This document shows, piece by piece, positions 22,135 to 34,739 of a DNA stretch of 64,000 nt (position 1 is the stretch's first letter; every line of letters begins with the position of its first letter). The translations under genes were made by a program, and so were the position numbers. The DNA is from Stramonita haemastoma. Taxonomy: Eukaryota > Mollusca > Gastropoda > Neogastropoda > Muricidae. Below the pieces are notes generated by a model. That model saw only the letters and a program-made list of their open reading frames with translations, did not search any database and was not told where the DNA came from. The DNA lies in contig CM060329.1 in the NCBI GenBank assembly GCA_030674155.1, positions 27,086,184 through 27,150,183 of the forward strand, given 5' to 3'.

Positions 22135-22699
22135 CCCGGCATGTGGATACAAAAGGCAGGCAGATAAACGGTTATAAGCTGACACAGGGTCTTCTCCCCC
22201 TGTTGGCATCACGGGATATGAAGAAAGTCGCCACACCCAGTGACATTGGCATGATACTCCTTCTCCATTTGATTCCGTCTTCACTGGCTCTGCTGACACA
22301 GTGGTCAATCATCCTTTCCTTGGGATTAGTGGGAGGAGGGGTGCTAGAAATTTAGTGATTAGGATGCTAGGAGGGGGGGGGGGTATATAGGGGTGGAGAA
22401 AGAGGTGAAATATCGGGGGTAGGGGGCAGGCAGTTAAACTTTTGCTTTGGTTCAAGAGAGGGTGGGGGGAGATGTTCAAAAAAATGTTTATCCAAAATCA
22501 AAAGCAGAGGGTGTTAGTTATAGAATATAATGATTGACTAAGTTATTTGAAGGGGAAGGGGTGTGGTAGAAAGTTTTTAAAATGGAAGAAAGGGGCACTG
22601 GTTTTAAATGCATTAGTAATTATTGGGGTAAGGTAGTGGGAGACGGTGAGGATGCATAAGAGGGCATTATTAATTTTAAAAAGTTTACTCAGGTCAGTG

Positions 22700-22875
22700 G
22701 GAGAGTGTGTGTGTGGGTGTGTTGTGTGTGTGTGTATGTGTGTGTGTGTGTGTATGTGTGTGTGTGTGTGTGGGGGGGGGGTGGTGTGTGTGTGTGCGTG
22801 CATGTGTGTGTGCGTGCATGTGTGTGTGTGTGTGTGTGTGGGCATGTGTGTGTGTGTGTGTGTGCATGTGGGAAG
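22700..22875. repeat. (TG)n microsatellite
   Basis: Compound TG array with a G-run at 22772-22780 and GTGCATG interruptions. Confidence 0.97.
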
Positions 22876-25372
22876 GAGGATATGTACTGCAGGTAAAGCA
22901 ATGATATTTATCGTCACCAGTATATGCTATATTATTGTGCAACCAGCGCAACAATTACATACCTCCTCGTGTGTGTGTGTTGGTGTGTGTTGTGTGTGTG
23001 TGTTTTATGGGGGGGGAGGTGGGAGGTTGTTAAGTGGAACATAGTAGTTACTAAAGTAACATCAATGAAAAGTTCCGTGTTAGTGTACAGTTTAAAGAAA
23101 GCTCGGATAAGTGCTGGATTTGTAGCTGTGACCAAAATTTACTTTTAAAAAGTCACCGTCAGTTTGTAAAAGATAAAGATGAAGTATTGGAATGTCACAT
23201 TGTAAAAAAAATAGCACAATTTTTTTTAAACACTTTTTGGCGTACATCTCATTTAATCTCCTTGCATTTGAGAAGGAATTTTTCCCCTTTTATCATTTTA
23301 CAAAATTTTGACCAAGAAAATCATTTTTGCCCTTCATTTAAATAATAACGGTGAGGTGTTTGAGGTTTTTTTGTTTTTGTTCCTTGGCTTCAGCTTTGAG
23401 GTTCACCGATGGTGAAAGTTTGACGTATTATGTATAAGATTGCAGGCATCTTGTATTGGTGTGTCCTGTTATCTTATTTCCTTCTGGCCTTTTGCTTTGC
23501 CACAAGTCGGGGACATGCCCATTACCCAGGTCATAGCGCTCCCCATCCATTGATACACTACTCTGTGTGCATCTCCCCCCGAGGTCTTTGATTTCCATTA
23601 TTATCACAAGTGTGCTCTTACAAAGCTTTTTTCTTTTAGATTTGTTTTGTTTAGTTTTTAATGTGAAAAAAATAGAAAAAGGTTGGAGGCCTCACAATGT
23701 AATGAAAAACAAAAAAAGTATCAACAACAAAAAAGATTGCAAAAAAAAAAAGATAAGAAATAGGAAAATAAATAAAAGAAGAAATTGATGAGGAAAAAGG
23801 CCAGAAGCCCCACAGTTGTACTGGCAAGACTAAACTTCATTTCCCATGTGTGTAGGCCTATCTCAAAACCCCAGGGCAGTGAGTGTGTGGGAAATACTGC
23901 ATTGTAGCAGATCACTGCGTATGTAATAAAATGTGGGACAGGTTGTGGATTTTTTTTTGTTTTTTTGTTTTGTTTTTGTTTTTGTTCTTGCTGTTACTTT
24001 TGTCTTGATAAGAAACCGAGTTGTGTAAAACTAGAAAATGTAGCATGTGGGGGCGGGGGGGGTAATTTTTTTTTTAGTGATTGATCGTAGACTTTTAACA
24101 AGTAGTTGTGCAAAACACTCGGCTGTATTAGTGGAGGTTTTCTGCTTTAAGTCACTGTGTTCAAGTAGAAGAAAAAAACGTGCATTTCAGCAAGGAGCCC
24201 TGGTGGACAGCTAGTCTTGTATTTAAAGGTACAGGCGCTTGCATTTACCATCACTAATTTATATTATATTATAAACCACATGTAGTGATTAATGGAACAA
24301 TCTCCCAAAATGTTTTAAATTCATCAAAAATAAAAATCAGTTCAAATATCACATAATGCGCTTATGCAAAGTATTTAAGGACTAAACATGAATCCAATCA
24401 ACCATATTTAGATTAGATTAAAGATAATGGTACACTCTGCTCACCCTAAAAATCTTTACATGTGGTTTATTGTGATGAAAAATCTACACTTCGCTTGCTA
24501 TATATGTATGTGGAAGGGGGAAAAGGAGGAGAAAGGTGGGGTTTTTTTTTTTGTTTTGTTTTGGTTTTTTGTTTTAAATTTTTTATGAACAGGTTAGGGT
24601 ATAAATGATGTATGTAAACATGTGTACATTCTGCAAATTTAAAAGGAGAAAACCAAACCACTGATCTGATGACTAGATTGGAGACATTTTTTCATGCATT
24701 TTTTCTTACCCGATTTAATAGTTTCAGTATATATAGTTTTTGAATTTATTTTATTACTTTTATTAATGGGGCTATTAGCACTATTATATTTATATTATTT
24801 TGGTTACTGGTTAAGGCCTTTTTTTTTTCTTTCTTTTTTTTTGTATGGTTTTTTGTTTTGTTTTTGTTCGTATGTGTAAGGATTTTTATTAATACAATCA
24901 TAAATCATTACTATAATTCTTCTGTTTGCTGTTTGTGTTTTCCCCCTTCCTCCTTGATACCCCCCTCCCCATCTGTTCCCAACCGCCCTCCCTGTTTTTA
25001 TTTTGTTTGGTTTTTTGTTGTTTGTCTGTTTTTTTGTTTGTTTGTTTGTATTTTTGTTAGTGTTTATGTCATTTCCTCTCAGTGATGATGGGTATTATCA
25101 TATGGTATTGTTGTGTTTGTTGTTTTTTCTTTTTCTTCCTTCTAATATATAAAGTATGAACTTTAAGTATGGAGATATTGTAATCTGTCATAAATTGCTT
25201 ATTGACATTTCATGGATTCTTTTTTTTTAAGTCTTAAATAATGGTAATTGTGACATTGTAACTGATATAAGCTGTTTGTTTGACACTGTATGATTTTTTT
25301 AAACTTTAAATGTGTGCATGCACGTACATGCATACATGCTGTGTGGACGAGCGTGTAAACCGTGTGTGTCTC

Positions 25373-25404
<32 letters not shown>

Positions 25405-25694
25405 TGTGTGACTTTTGAGTGGGTTTTTTTGGTTGTTTTTGGCGGTTTTTGTTGTTATTGTTGTTGCCTGTATTATCTATAGGCATGTTTTATTTATAAG
25501 GCTGTTAACATCATGTTAGTAAATTAATTGGTGAAATGGTTTTTTTTGTTTTTTGTTTTTGTTGTTGTTGTTTTTTGTTTGTTTGTTGTTTTGTTGCTTG
25601 TTTGTTTGTTAGGGTTTTCTCTGCTTTTGTCTTTTTTTTTTTTTAATTGCTTTTTTTCTTTAGATAATTGGCTTGATGAAAAAAAGCAAATCAA
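22876..25694. other. AT-rich stretch without recognised gene
   Basis: Contains T- and TTTG-rich patches (23948-23990, 24541-24580, 25010-25060, 25541-25620), a short GT run (25365-25410) and a segment at 23388-23440 (GCTTTGAGGTTCACCGATGG) that resembles 62712-62750, so probably another dispersed repeat. No exon identified. Confidence 0.5.
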
Positions 25695-25708
25695 TGCTTA
25701 TTCAATGT

Positions 25709-26000
25709 TAGTTAGTTAAAGTTAAAGTCTGTCCCGAGCCTAAGGCTCATCAGGCCGGTGCTTATCCTGGTTTCTGTGGCGTTAAGCGACTGAGAGTCAT
25801 AGACTCCCCCCTGGACGCCAGTCTATCGCAGGGTTAACCCCCAACACAGGGTTGGTACCCCTTTTACACCTGGGTGGGGTGAGAAAATAGCTGTAAAGTG
25901 CCTTTTCCAAGGGCACAACGCCATAGCCTAAAGCTGGGATCGAACCCGCAACCTTTAGATTACGAGTCCAACGCCCTAACCACTAGACTACAGCGGCGGC
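25709..26000 (-). mobile_element. SINE-B, nested in another SINE tail
   Basis: Third SINE-B copy, same order of motifs (B box GGGTTCGATCCC on the minus strand). It is flanked by the perfect 14-bp duplication TGCTTATTCAATGT at 25695-25708 and 26001-26014. The interrupted host is tail C, whose continuation ACCATCTGGAAATAAA lies right after. Confidence 0.93.
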
Positions 26001-26052
26001 TGCTTATTCAATGTACCATCTGGAAATAAAAATTTGATTTGATTTGATTTCT
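26001..26052 (+). mobile_element. SINE tail C, split by SINE-B
   Basis: TGCTTATTCAATGTACCATC, TGGAAATAAA and (TTTGA)n. The left half is AGCAAATCAATGCTTATTCA at 25685-25704. The same element is seen at 34535-34632. Confidence 0.6.
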
Positions 26053-26289
26053 CTTGTCAATCACATCTTGGACAGTTTTGATTTGAAACGCATTCTTGGA
26101 CTGAAACGCCAAAAGCCAATTTTCCTTTTATCATTTTTTTATGTACTATTAAAGTACTGAGTGCAAATGGAATCAGTGTACTGCTTATGCTCTCTTTCTG
26201 TTCATTGTAGATGGTAGAATTTAGAATTTGGGTTTTGTGAACTGCTTTAATGCTCCCTGTGCCTGAAGATCAGTTTTTCAGCATAGTGT

Positions 26290-27790
26290 TTTCTGTATTT
26301 ATTACAGAGCGTAAAATGTTTTATCTGTATTGATGACAGAGGTAAAATGCTTTTTTTTCTGTATTGATGACAGAGGTAAAAAAAAAAAAAAATTCTGTAT
26401 TGATGACAGAACGTAAAATGTTTTTTCTGTATTGATGACAGAGGTCAAATGTTGTTTTTTTTCTGTATTGATGACAGAGCATAAAATGTTTTTTTCTGTA
26501 TTGATGACAGAGGTAAAAAAATATATTTTTTCTGTATTGATGACAGAGGTAAAATGTGTTTTTTTTCTGTATTGATGACAGAGGTAAAATGTTTTTTTTC
26601 TGTATTGATGACAGAGGTAAAGTGGGGTTTTTTTCTGTATTGATGACAGAGGTAAAATGGGTTTTTTTCTGTATTGATGACAGAGGTATAAAAAAATTTT
26701 CTGTATTGATGACAAAGGTAAAATGTTTTTTTCTGTATTGATGACAGAGCGTAAAATGTTTTTACTGTATTGATGACAGAGCGTAAAATGTTTTATCTGT
26801 ATTGATGACAGAGGTAAAATGGGGTTTTTTTCTGTATTGATGACAGAGGTAAAATGGTTTTTTTTCTGTATTGATGACAGAGGTAAAATGTTTTTTTTTT
26901 CTGTATTGATGACAGAGCGTAAAATGTTTTTTCTGTATTGATGACATATTGTAAAATGTTTTTTTCTATATTGATAGAGCATAAAAAAAATATCTGTATT
27001 GATGACAGAGCCTAAAATGTTTTATGTGTATTGATGACAGAGCGTCAATTTTTTTTTCTGTATTGACAGAGTGTAAAATGTTTTTTTGCTGTATTGATGA
27101 CAGAGCGTAAAATGTTTTTTTCTGTATTGATGACAGAGTGTAAAATGTTTTATCTATATTGATGACAGAGCGTAAAATGTTTTTTCTGGATTGATGACAG
27201 AGCATTTAAAAAAATTCTGTATTGATGACAGAGCGTAAATTTTTTTTTTTCTGTATTGATGACAGAGCATAAAATGTTTTATCTGTATTGATGACAGAGC
27301 ATAAAATGTTTTATCTGTATTGATGACAGAGGTAAAATGTTTTATCTGTATTGATGACAGAGGTAAAATGTTTTATCTGTATTGATGACAGAGGTAAAAT
27401 GTTTTATCTGTATTGATGACAGAGGTAAAATGTTTTATCTGTATTGATGACAGAGGTAAAATGTTTTATCTGTATTGATGACAGAGCATAAAATGTTTTT
27501 TTTGCTGTATTGATGACAGAGCGTCAAATGTTTTTTTTCTGTATTGATGACAGAGCGTAAAATGTTTTATCCGTATTGATGACAGAGGTAAAAATGTTTT
27601 ATCTGTATTGATGACAGAGCGTAAAATGTTTTTTTTCTGTATTGATGACAAGAGCGTAAAATGGTGTGTGTTTTTTTGCTGTATTGATGACAGAGCGTAA
27701 AATGTTTGTTTTTCTGTATTGATGACAGAGCAAAAAAAAATTTTTTCTGTATTGCATTTTTTTTCTTCTTGTATTGATGATAGAGCATAA
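26290..27790. repeat. ~31-bp minisatellite, ~48 copies
   Basis: Conserved core CTGTATTGATGACAGAG followed by GGTAAAATG, GCGTAAAATG or GCATAAAATG and a T-rich spacer of variable length. Most variation is in the homopolymer spacer; the core is nearly invariant across 1.5 kb. Minus-strand ORFs across it reflect the repeat, not a gene. Confidence 0.96.
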
Positions 27791-28329
27791 GGTTTTTGTA
27801 CTGTTAAAAGTGTTAGAAAAAATATATACCCCCCCAAAAAAATTTTACATTTTTTTCCAACGTAACCCAACATCATTGTTAAAGTTTGTAGTGACTATTA
27901 TTGCTCCTGAAGCATTTACCTGTCTTGGGCTGATCTATTCCCCAGCTATAAGGGGTAGACATGCCTTTGTTATGTAGTTTTATCTTCCATTGGGTGGCTT
28001 GAATTCACTTTTTTTCCCTTCTTCTGCATAAACAGCAAGCAACATAACATGGCTAAGTTTGATCCAGTTAAACTTCTCGTAATTTTGTTCCATACATAAC
28101 ATTGCCCGTTCTTGAACGAATTACATGATACTTTTAGATTTACGTGTTCAGTAATTTTGTTGTATCTGATGTTTCAGTATAAATTTTGGTAGCTTCAAAT
28201 TTCTGTGCTTCATCTGGGTAGTTGAGTAATTAGTTTGGTTGCAGTGTATGTAAATGTTCCAAGTAATACCCATATTTTTTTTTTCTTCAAATGAATAGTA
28301 TTTATTTATTGATTGATTGATTGATTGAT

Positions 28330-28664
28330 TCTTTTATATCGAGGATAATGGAATAAGCACCCATGTGCTTTTTTACATCCAGTCCCTGTATGTATGCAGT
28401 TTGGTAAATCTTGTCATCTGTTCCCACTAGCACACAATGGCCTACTCTTATGAGAAGCAGAACAGGATTTGATGTGTGCACAAGATGTTCTGCGTGCATT
28501 CGCACATGGGGCCTCAGTTCATAGTCTCAACCGAAGGACTTTTGGGGAGAGTGGAGTCAGCACTGATGTTAACTCCAGGGGAAAAAAAAACACTTAAACG
28601 GGAATCGAACCTGGGTTGTCAAATTGCGAGCGTAGTGTTCTGACCACTAGGCTGCCCCATCCCC
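28330..28664 (-). mobile_element. SINE-A, near full length
   Basis: Right end carries the tRNA-like head on the minus strand (GGGGCAGCCTAGTGGTCAG). Left end is the tail (TATCGAGGATAATGGAATAA in + orientation). All internal blocks are in order. Confidence 0.88.
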
Positions 28665-28838
28665 AGTAAACTGCATGTAGCTTATTATCTGTATCATCTT
28701 TTGATCAGAACAACCTGAAGGACATGCCTTACCCCATGTACTTAACCTGTCTTCTTTTTGAGAAATTCTTAGACAATGGATTTACATGGTATTAGATTGT
28801 TTTAAGTGATGCAGTTAATGCCCTCCACTTTTTCTGCC

Positions 28839-28862
28839 CCCCCCCCCCCCCCCCCCCCCCCC
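28839..28862. repeat. Poly(C) run
   Basis: About 24 consecutive C. Confidence 0.97.
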
Positions 28863-29911
28863 AATTTCTTATTGTTCCATGGTTTTAAAAAAGTTTTATT
28901 TATATTACTGTAAAATGTATTGCATTTGAAGTTGCTTTCCAATTGATTTTACTCCATGAAGGGGTGAACTGAAAACCTCATTTTCCAGAAGCATAAGTTT
29001 TTTTGCTTTTGGGTTGAAATTATCAATGGTTGCCTTGTTCTTGTACCTTTCATTGAAAAAAGAAAAACCCAACCTTTTTTGCCCCAAACCCAGTTAAGCT
29101 TGTTCTAGAATCCCAACTAGAAATGTACTAATGTGTGGATAAACTTTGATAACGTAATTTGATCCTGTATTATAATTATGTGATGATAAAAGCTTGTCCA
29201 TCTAATCAATAGAGAAAACATGGCAAACGAATGAGTGTCCTGTCACCAGTATAGCTTCCATTTTTCCTGCATTTTATTGTAACATTCCTGTACATGTACA
29301 ACACTGATAAAGTCATTTCTGAGAAAGTTTCCCAAACAAATGGTGAGCACACACCACTGGCACTTGACTCCACTGACTTTCCTGAGAAAAATGCAAGTGT
29401 CGCACAACTCCCTCTTCCTTAAAACAAGCTGTTTTGCAGTCACCATTCAGGGTGTCTGTGCTTTCTGGCTGTAACGATAACATGGCTGGAATTAAAAGCT
29501 TTTTGTCACTTCTATGTTATAAAAGCATTCTGGAGTGAACACATTATTGTGATCCGAGATATTTCAGATGATGGTGTGAGAATTCAAAACGTAAACAAAA
29601 GTCAGTGGGTCGTTATTGTGTCACTGCTGGTCAGAGCATTGGGAAAAGCCTACCTCCCCCTACAGCCAAAAAAAAACCAAAAACCCCAAAAGCTAAGTTA
29701 GGGTTGAGTAGCCGGCTCGCAGCTTGAACAAAACAAAAATTGAAAAGGAAACTTCAGAATGACTTTAAAACATTGTCAATACTTGTTGAAAATTGTTACA
29801 AATATGAGCAAAACTTGGAAAATGATGGATGAATAAACACTTGATCGTCTGTGTTAGAGTTCCCTTCATGAAAGACTGACTGTGTGTTTATATGACAAGT
29901 GCAGAGCATGT
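28863..29911. other. No gene recognised
   Basis: Unique-looking AT-rich sequence, with no exon or repeat family identified. Confidence 0.5.
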
Positions 29912-30003
29912 GCACAAGGCCCCATGCGAACGCACGCAGAACATCTTTAGCACATGAGTGCTTATTCCATCATCCTTGATATCAAAGAATAAAATAAATA
30001 AAA
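29912..30003 (+). mobile_element. SINE-A fragment with internal deletion
   Basis: AAGGCCCCATGCGAACGCAC and GCAGAACATCTT join directly to AGCACATGAGTGCTTATTCC, so the middle ~110 bases are missing. It ends in AATAAATAAA and continues into a GCAC/AC array. Confidence 0.75.
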
Positions 30004-30459
<456 letters not shown>

Positions 30460-30505
<46 letters not shown>

Positions 30506-30602
30506 ACACACTCCACACCTCGCGTACACCCCACACACACACACACACACACTGACATGTACACACACACACACCACACACACACACACACACAACACAC
30601 AT
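30460..30602. repeat. (AC)n microsatellite
   Basis: AC array with CTCC and TGACATGT interruptions; links two SINE-A copies. Confidence 0.96.
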
Positions 30603-30763
30603 GCGCGCACGTTAAATCCAGCTCGGCTTCTCATAAGAGTAGGCCATCGTGTGCCGGTGGGAACAGATGACAAATTTACAAAAATGCATACACATGGGGA
30701 CTGGATTGGAAAAAAAAAAATGCTTATTCCATTATCCTCGATATAAAAGAATAAATAATTAAT
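30603..30763 (+). mobile_element. SINE-A 3' half
   Basis: CGCACGTTAAATCCAGCTCG, AAGAGTAGGCCATCGTGTG, GGGGACTGGATTGG and TCCTCGATATAAAAGAATAA. Confidence 0.8.
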
Positions 30764-30837
30764 AACACACACACACACGCACGCATACGCGCGCGCGCAC
30801 ACACACCACACACACACCACCACACACACACGCGCGC

Positions 30838-30895
30838 GGGACGGGATAGCCTAGTGGTCAGAACATTGCACTCGCAATGTTAAATTCAACACACA

Positions 30896-30944
<49 letters not shown>

Positions 30945-30945
30945 G
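30838..30945 (+). mobile_element. SINE-A head fragment plus (AC)n
   Basis: GGGACGGGATAGCCTAGTGG, TCAGAACATTGCACTCGCAA, cut off before the B box by a CA tract (30887-30940). Confidence 0.7.
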
Positions 30946-31349
30946 TGGTTATCAGACGTGACTGTATAGAAATCCGGATACAATCACCAGGATGATTTAA
31001 TGATACGGATCTAGTGTGCGTGCGTGCGCGCGCGCGCGCGCGCGCGGTGTGTGTGTGTGTGTAGCGGGTTGTGGTGGTGGTGAAGGGGAGGGGGGTCTGC
31101 AATGACTTCATACTATTGTCAGGCCTAATAGACGCCAGTTCAAGGATGTGGACGCACCTATTTCAGTGAGGGTTTAATTTGATTAGTATATTCAAGTCTA
31201 TTCCCTAATTTCAGACTTAGGAGAAGAAAAAAAAGCAAATTAGAATAAACCAAAAATAGAGACATAAACAAATGAATAATAGATTTAGAAAATAAAATAA
31301 AAAAGAACATTATGTGTGGCTTAGGATCAGGCTGAGAATGTGTAGATCT

Positions 31350-31373
31350 ATCTACCCCCCCCCCCCCCCCCCC
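31350..31373. repeat. Poly(C) run
   Basis: About 20 or more C in a row. Confidence 0.95.
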
Positions 31374-31792
31374 CTTACCCCTATGTGGAAAATAAAATAT
31401 CTGCAAAAGCTATGTATGTATGCAGCAATATAATTTCTGTCCGGCATTTGTGTTGGGCGGGGATGGGGGAGTGAGTGATGTTGTTTCCTATAGCATTATG
31501 TATGGGGAGGGGAGGGGAGGGGGATTGTTGAATTTCATCAAAACAGTCAGTCATGCTTATGGGCATTTTGAATGGCAAAGGGTTTTTTTTAAATCTTCTT
31601 TGGTGTTATGAAAATGATGATAACATTTCCAGCTCGTAACTTTGTACCTTGATATTTAAGTGGTGAGTTACCATTTCTTTCATATTTGTTTCTGGTCCTT
31701 TCCCCCTCCGGAATTATCCATGTGACATGACGTCGAATAAAAGATCCATGCACTTATTCCCCACCCCACCCCACCCTCCACTCACTCACTCA
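31374..31792. other. No gene recognised
   Basis: Mixed sequence; both-strand ORFs of ~60 codons carry no motif. Confidence 0.45.
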
Positions 31793-31835
<43 letters not shown>

Positions 31836-31887
31836 CACACACACACAATTGTCTAATATCACGTCATGCGAAGACGTTAAATTAAAG

Positions 31888-31953
<66 letters not shown>
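31793..31953. repeat. Two (AC)n arrays around a short shared element
   Basis: CA arrays at 31797-31847 and 31889-31953 enclose TTGTCTAATATCACGTCATG and AAGACGTTAAATTAAAGAA, the same element as at 44152-44190. Confidence 0.85.
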
Positions 31954-31956
<3 letters not shown>

Positions 31957-32335
31957 CCCACTTTCCAACTATTTTTTAGGAAGGAATAAGGATGTAGGGT
32001 CTAAGTACTTTCTTTAGAGGGGGGGGGGGGGGCACAGACTTCGAGGGGGATTCTGTGTGTTGCTTTGAAGTTTTTGGTTTTGGTTTGGTGTCTTTTTAAT
32101 TCAACCAATTAATATCAGAGATATATTAAATATTCTGTTGGCAGTGAAGAGACCCCCACAACAGAAAACAAAACAAAACAAAAGAAAAAGAGAAGTTCTA
32201 CCTACTTAAGAAGCCAGCAAGAGACCTTCACGATATCGAGAGTCCTGTATCCTGTTTTATAACCGGAACTACTTTTGCACCCCATTGGTAACCACGCTCG
32301 ATGCTGCTCAGGCCTAGCCTAACAGTTAGTGGAGT

Positions 32336-32605
32336 AAGTTAACATTAGTACCGACTCCACTCCCCCCCAAAAGTCCTTCGGATGAGAAAATAAACCAAGG
32401 CCCCGTGTGCGAACGCACTCAGAACATCTTGCGCAGACTTTAAATCCTGTTCCGCTTTTCGTAAGAGTAGGCTATTGTGTGCCGGTGGGAACAGATGACA
32501 AGATTTACAAAACTGCATACACACGGGGACTGGATGTAAAAAAAAAAAAGCACATGAGTGCTTATTCCATTATCCTCGATATAAAAGAATAAATAAATAA
32601 ATAAA
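32336..32605 (+). mobile_element. SINE-A lacking its head
   Basis: From AACATTAGTACCGACTCCAC through AAAGTCCTTCGGATGAGA, CCCCGTGTGCGAACGCACTC, AAGAGTAGGCTATTGTGTG to TTATCCTCGATATAAAAGAA and AAATA repeats. Confidence 0.88.
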
Positions 32606-32609
32606 TTGA

Positions 32610-32868
32610 CCTTAGCTTGGGAAAAGCGAGTGCTCTGACAACTGAGCTATCCCGTCCCCGCCGTTTGCGCGCCTTGGCTTCAGTACAGTCCCCCAGTTCA
32701 CCCAGTTGTAAATGGGTACCTGCCCTCTTTAGGATCAGGGATGGTAAAGCAGCAAGGGAGAGGAGATGGGCGCCGCCCTCAATATGCTGGCCCCTCGAGA
32801 AGCTGAGGTCTCTGACGCCTCGCTCCCCTACGACCACATAGGTTATGGGACACCTTTACCTTTACCTA
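32610..32868 (+). mobile_element. SINE-5S with inverted tRNA-like head
   Basis: The first ~50 bases are the reverse complement of the tRNA-like head (minus strand GGGGACGGGATAGCTCAGTT, then GTCAGAGCACTCGCTTTTCC). The body follows in direct orientation: TTGCGCGCCTTGGCTTCAGT, TGGGTACCTGCCCTCTTTAG, GAGATGGGCGCCGCCCTC, then CACCTTTACCTTTACC. The 5S-like part is largely missing at the junction. Confidence 0.75.
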
Positions 32869-32939
32869 TTCTTGCATCTCTGACCCCACCACGCCCCAGG
32901 TTCACCCATGTCTGCGGCTTCACCTAGCAGTATTTGCGC

Positions 32940-32971
32940 AGGTAGTAGTAGTAGTGGTAGTGGTGGTGGTG

Positions 32972-33007
<36 letters not shown>

Positions 33008-33290
33008 GCAGAAATTCTTTTTCATCATCTATCATCATCATCATCTTCATCTTCTTCTTCTTCTTCTTCTTCTTCTTTCTTCTTCTTCTTCTTCTTCTTC
33101 TTCTTCTTCTTCATCATTCATCATCATCATCATCATCATCTTCATCATCATCTTCTCTTCTTCTTCTTCTTCTTCTTTCTTCTTCCTTCTTCTTCTTTCT
33201 TTTCTTTTCTTCTTCTTCTTCTTCTTCTTCTTCTTTTTCTTCTTCCTTTTCCTCCTCCTCCTCTCTCTCTCCTCTCTTTCTTCTTCTTGT
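32940..33290. repeat. Trinucleotide tract: (GTA/GTG)n then (TTC/ATC)n
   Basis: Purine/GT part at 32943-33010, then ~270 bases of TTC and CATCAT repeats. ORFs in it (Ser, Phe, Leu or Val runs) are artefacts. Confidence 0.97.
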
Positions 33291-34020
33291 CTGTTCCCAA
33301 ATTAACACCCTGGGGGAGTCATCCAGAATATGCACCCTGACTCACTCATCCCACCCAGGAATCACTGTGAGATAGTAGTGCACACGGATGAGAGGTTTGA
33401 GTGTATGTTTTCAAGTGCTTCGCCATTTTAGCAGCCATACTCTGACTTCAGAGGATTTTCCCTCTCCTTTAAATCTGGCGACAGACTAGCCTCCTGAACA
33501 GCAAAGCCGAGATGGTCAGGCCGAAACGGATCGTCTGTCACTGTAAACTGACATCTCCAGTGGCTTGTGGTGTCAGTTTCAACCTGTCTGTTCGAGACAG
33601 AGCATGTTCTACATGGATGGGGTTGAAACGGCCAGCTCCCAGCCTCCAACCAGTCAGCGCCCAGTTTGACGTTAGGGGTGACTGTGTGTGTGCCAGGGTG
33701 TGTGCCTTGTGAATGAGGTTGAAGCCTCAGGGTACACAGCCACCTTTTACTGTCTACACTTTTCAAACGTTTTGAGTAGCATGTCATCCTTTTCAAACTG
33801 ACAGGTCGGAACGAACGGGTTTGAACAGTCCCTCTGAACTGCAAGGCTGAAAAGGATGGTTGATTTTTTTTTACTTCCAACATATTATAATGAGACACAC
33901 TCTAAGCACATGTGCATGTACAAGACCTATCAACGAATAAATCCGGATACTGCTAGTATAGCACCGGATGATACTGAGTCAAATTTACTTATTAGACCTG
34001 TACAGATACGGATCTACACA
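33291..34020. other. Unrecognised, ORF-bearing stretch
   Basis: A minus-strand ORF of 156 codons (33898-33428) has balanced composition and no recognised domain. Two related pieces, TGAACAGCAAAGCCGAGATG near 33497 and TGAACTGCAAGGCTGAAAAG near 33836, frame the region. No splice or conservation evidence, so not called as a gene. Confidence 0.3.
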
Positions 34021-34034
34021 GCTGTAGTCAGAGT

Positions 34035-34055
34035 GTGTGTATATGTGTGTGTGTG

Positions 34056-34101
<46 letters not shown>
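34035..34101. repeat. (TG)n microsatellite
   Basis: About 30 TG dinucleotides with one TTG break. Confidence 0.96.
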
Positions 34102-34103
<2 letters not shown>

Positions 34104-34534
34104 GTTCCTGTTCTAACTGGACACTCCTGATCACTGTGTGTTTGGGGAGGGTAGTTGGGTGGCCTGGTTTGGGGGATACTTGAAAAACGAAAACAAAGAA
34201 AGAATGACCAAAAAAAAAACCCTGAAACAAAGCAAAATGATGTTATAATTTTGGCAGCACAGAACCCCCAGATACCATTAGAAAAGCGAAGATTTTAGCT
34301 TACTGTTTGTTTGTACAAGCAAAAGATGTATTGTGAGACCAGCCAAGATAAGTAGCAGTTCCCTGAATGAGGTTGGGACTTTGCAGCCATACTAAATAGG
34401 TAGCCTACTTAGTGTAAAACAGGATTTGCATCGACCACACACACAACACACACCACACCACACACACACACACACACACGTGCCGTAATCATGTGTTAGT
34501 TAACAAATATTGATTAAATGATTTTTTACCTAGA

Positions 34535-34632
34535 TAGATGGTTTGATTTTAAAATAAAAAAAAGAAAGAAGAAAATCAATGCTTATTCAATGTACCATCT
34601 GCAAATTAAAAAAAATGACTTTGACTTTGAAC
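34535..34632 (+). mobile_element. SINE tail C fragment
   Basis: TAGATGGTTTGATTTTAAAA, ATCAATGCTTATTCAATGTA and CCATCTGCAAATTAAAA with a final TTTGACTTTGA. Parallels 25665-25704 plus 26001-26050. Confidence 0.6.
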
Positions 34633-34643
34633 AATTTGCCTTT

Positions 34644-34693
34644 CACACACACGCACGCACGCACCCGCACGCACGCACGCACGCACGCACGCA

Positions 34694-34733
<40 letters not shown>

Positions 34734-34735
34734 CA
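34644..34735. repeat. (ACGC)n and (AC)n microsatellite
   Basis: ACGC units followed by AC units. Confidence 0.96.
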
Positions 34736-34739
34736 AACA

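Noticed and set aside
26290..27790. CRISPR-like array (constant core, variable spacer)
   Set aside because: Eukaryotic context, spacers are short T-rich runs rather than unique sequences, and no cas genes are present; it is a minisatellite.
26302..27876. Minus-strand ORFs of 226 and 136 codons with HQYRKK repeats
   Set aside because: They are the 31-bp minisatellite read in frame; unit lengths vary and break the frame.
32908..33375. ORFs of 155 and 128 codons
   Set aside because: Poly-Ser, Phe, Leu and Val from GTA and TTC trinucleotide tracts.
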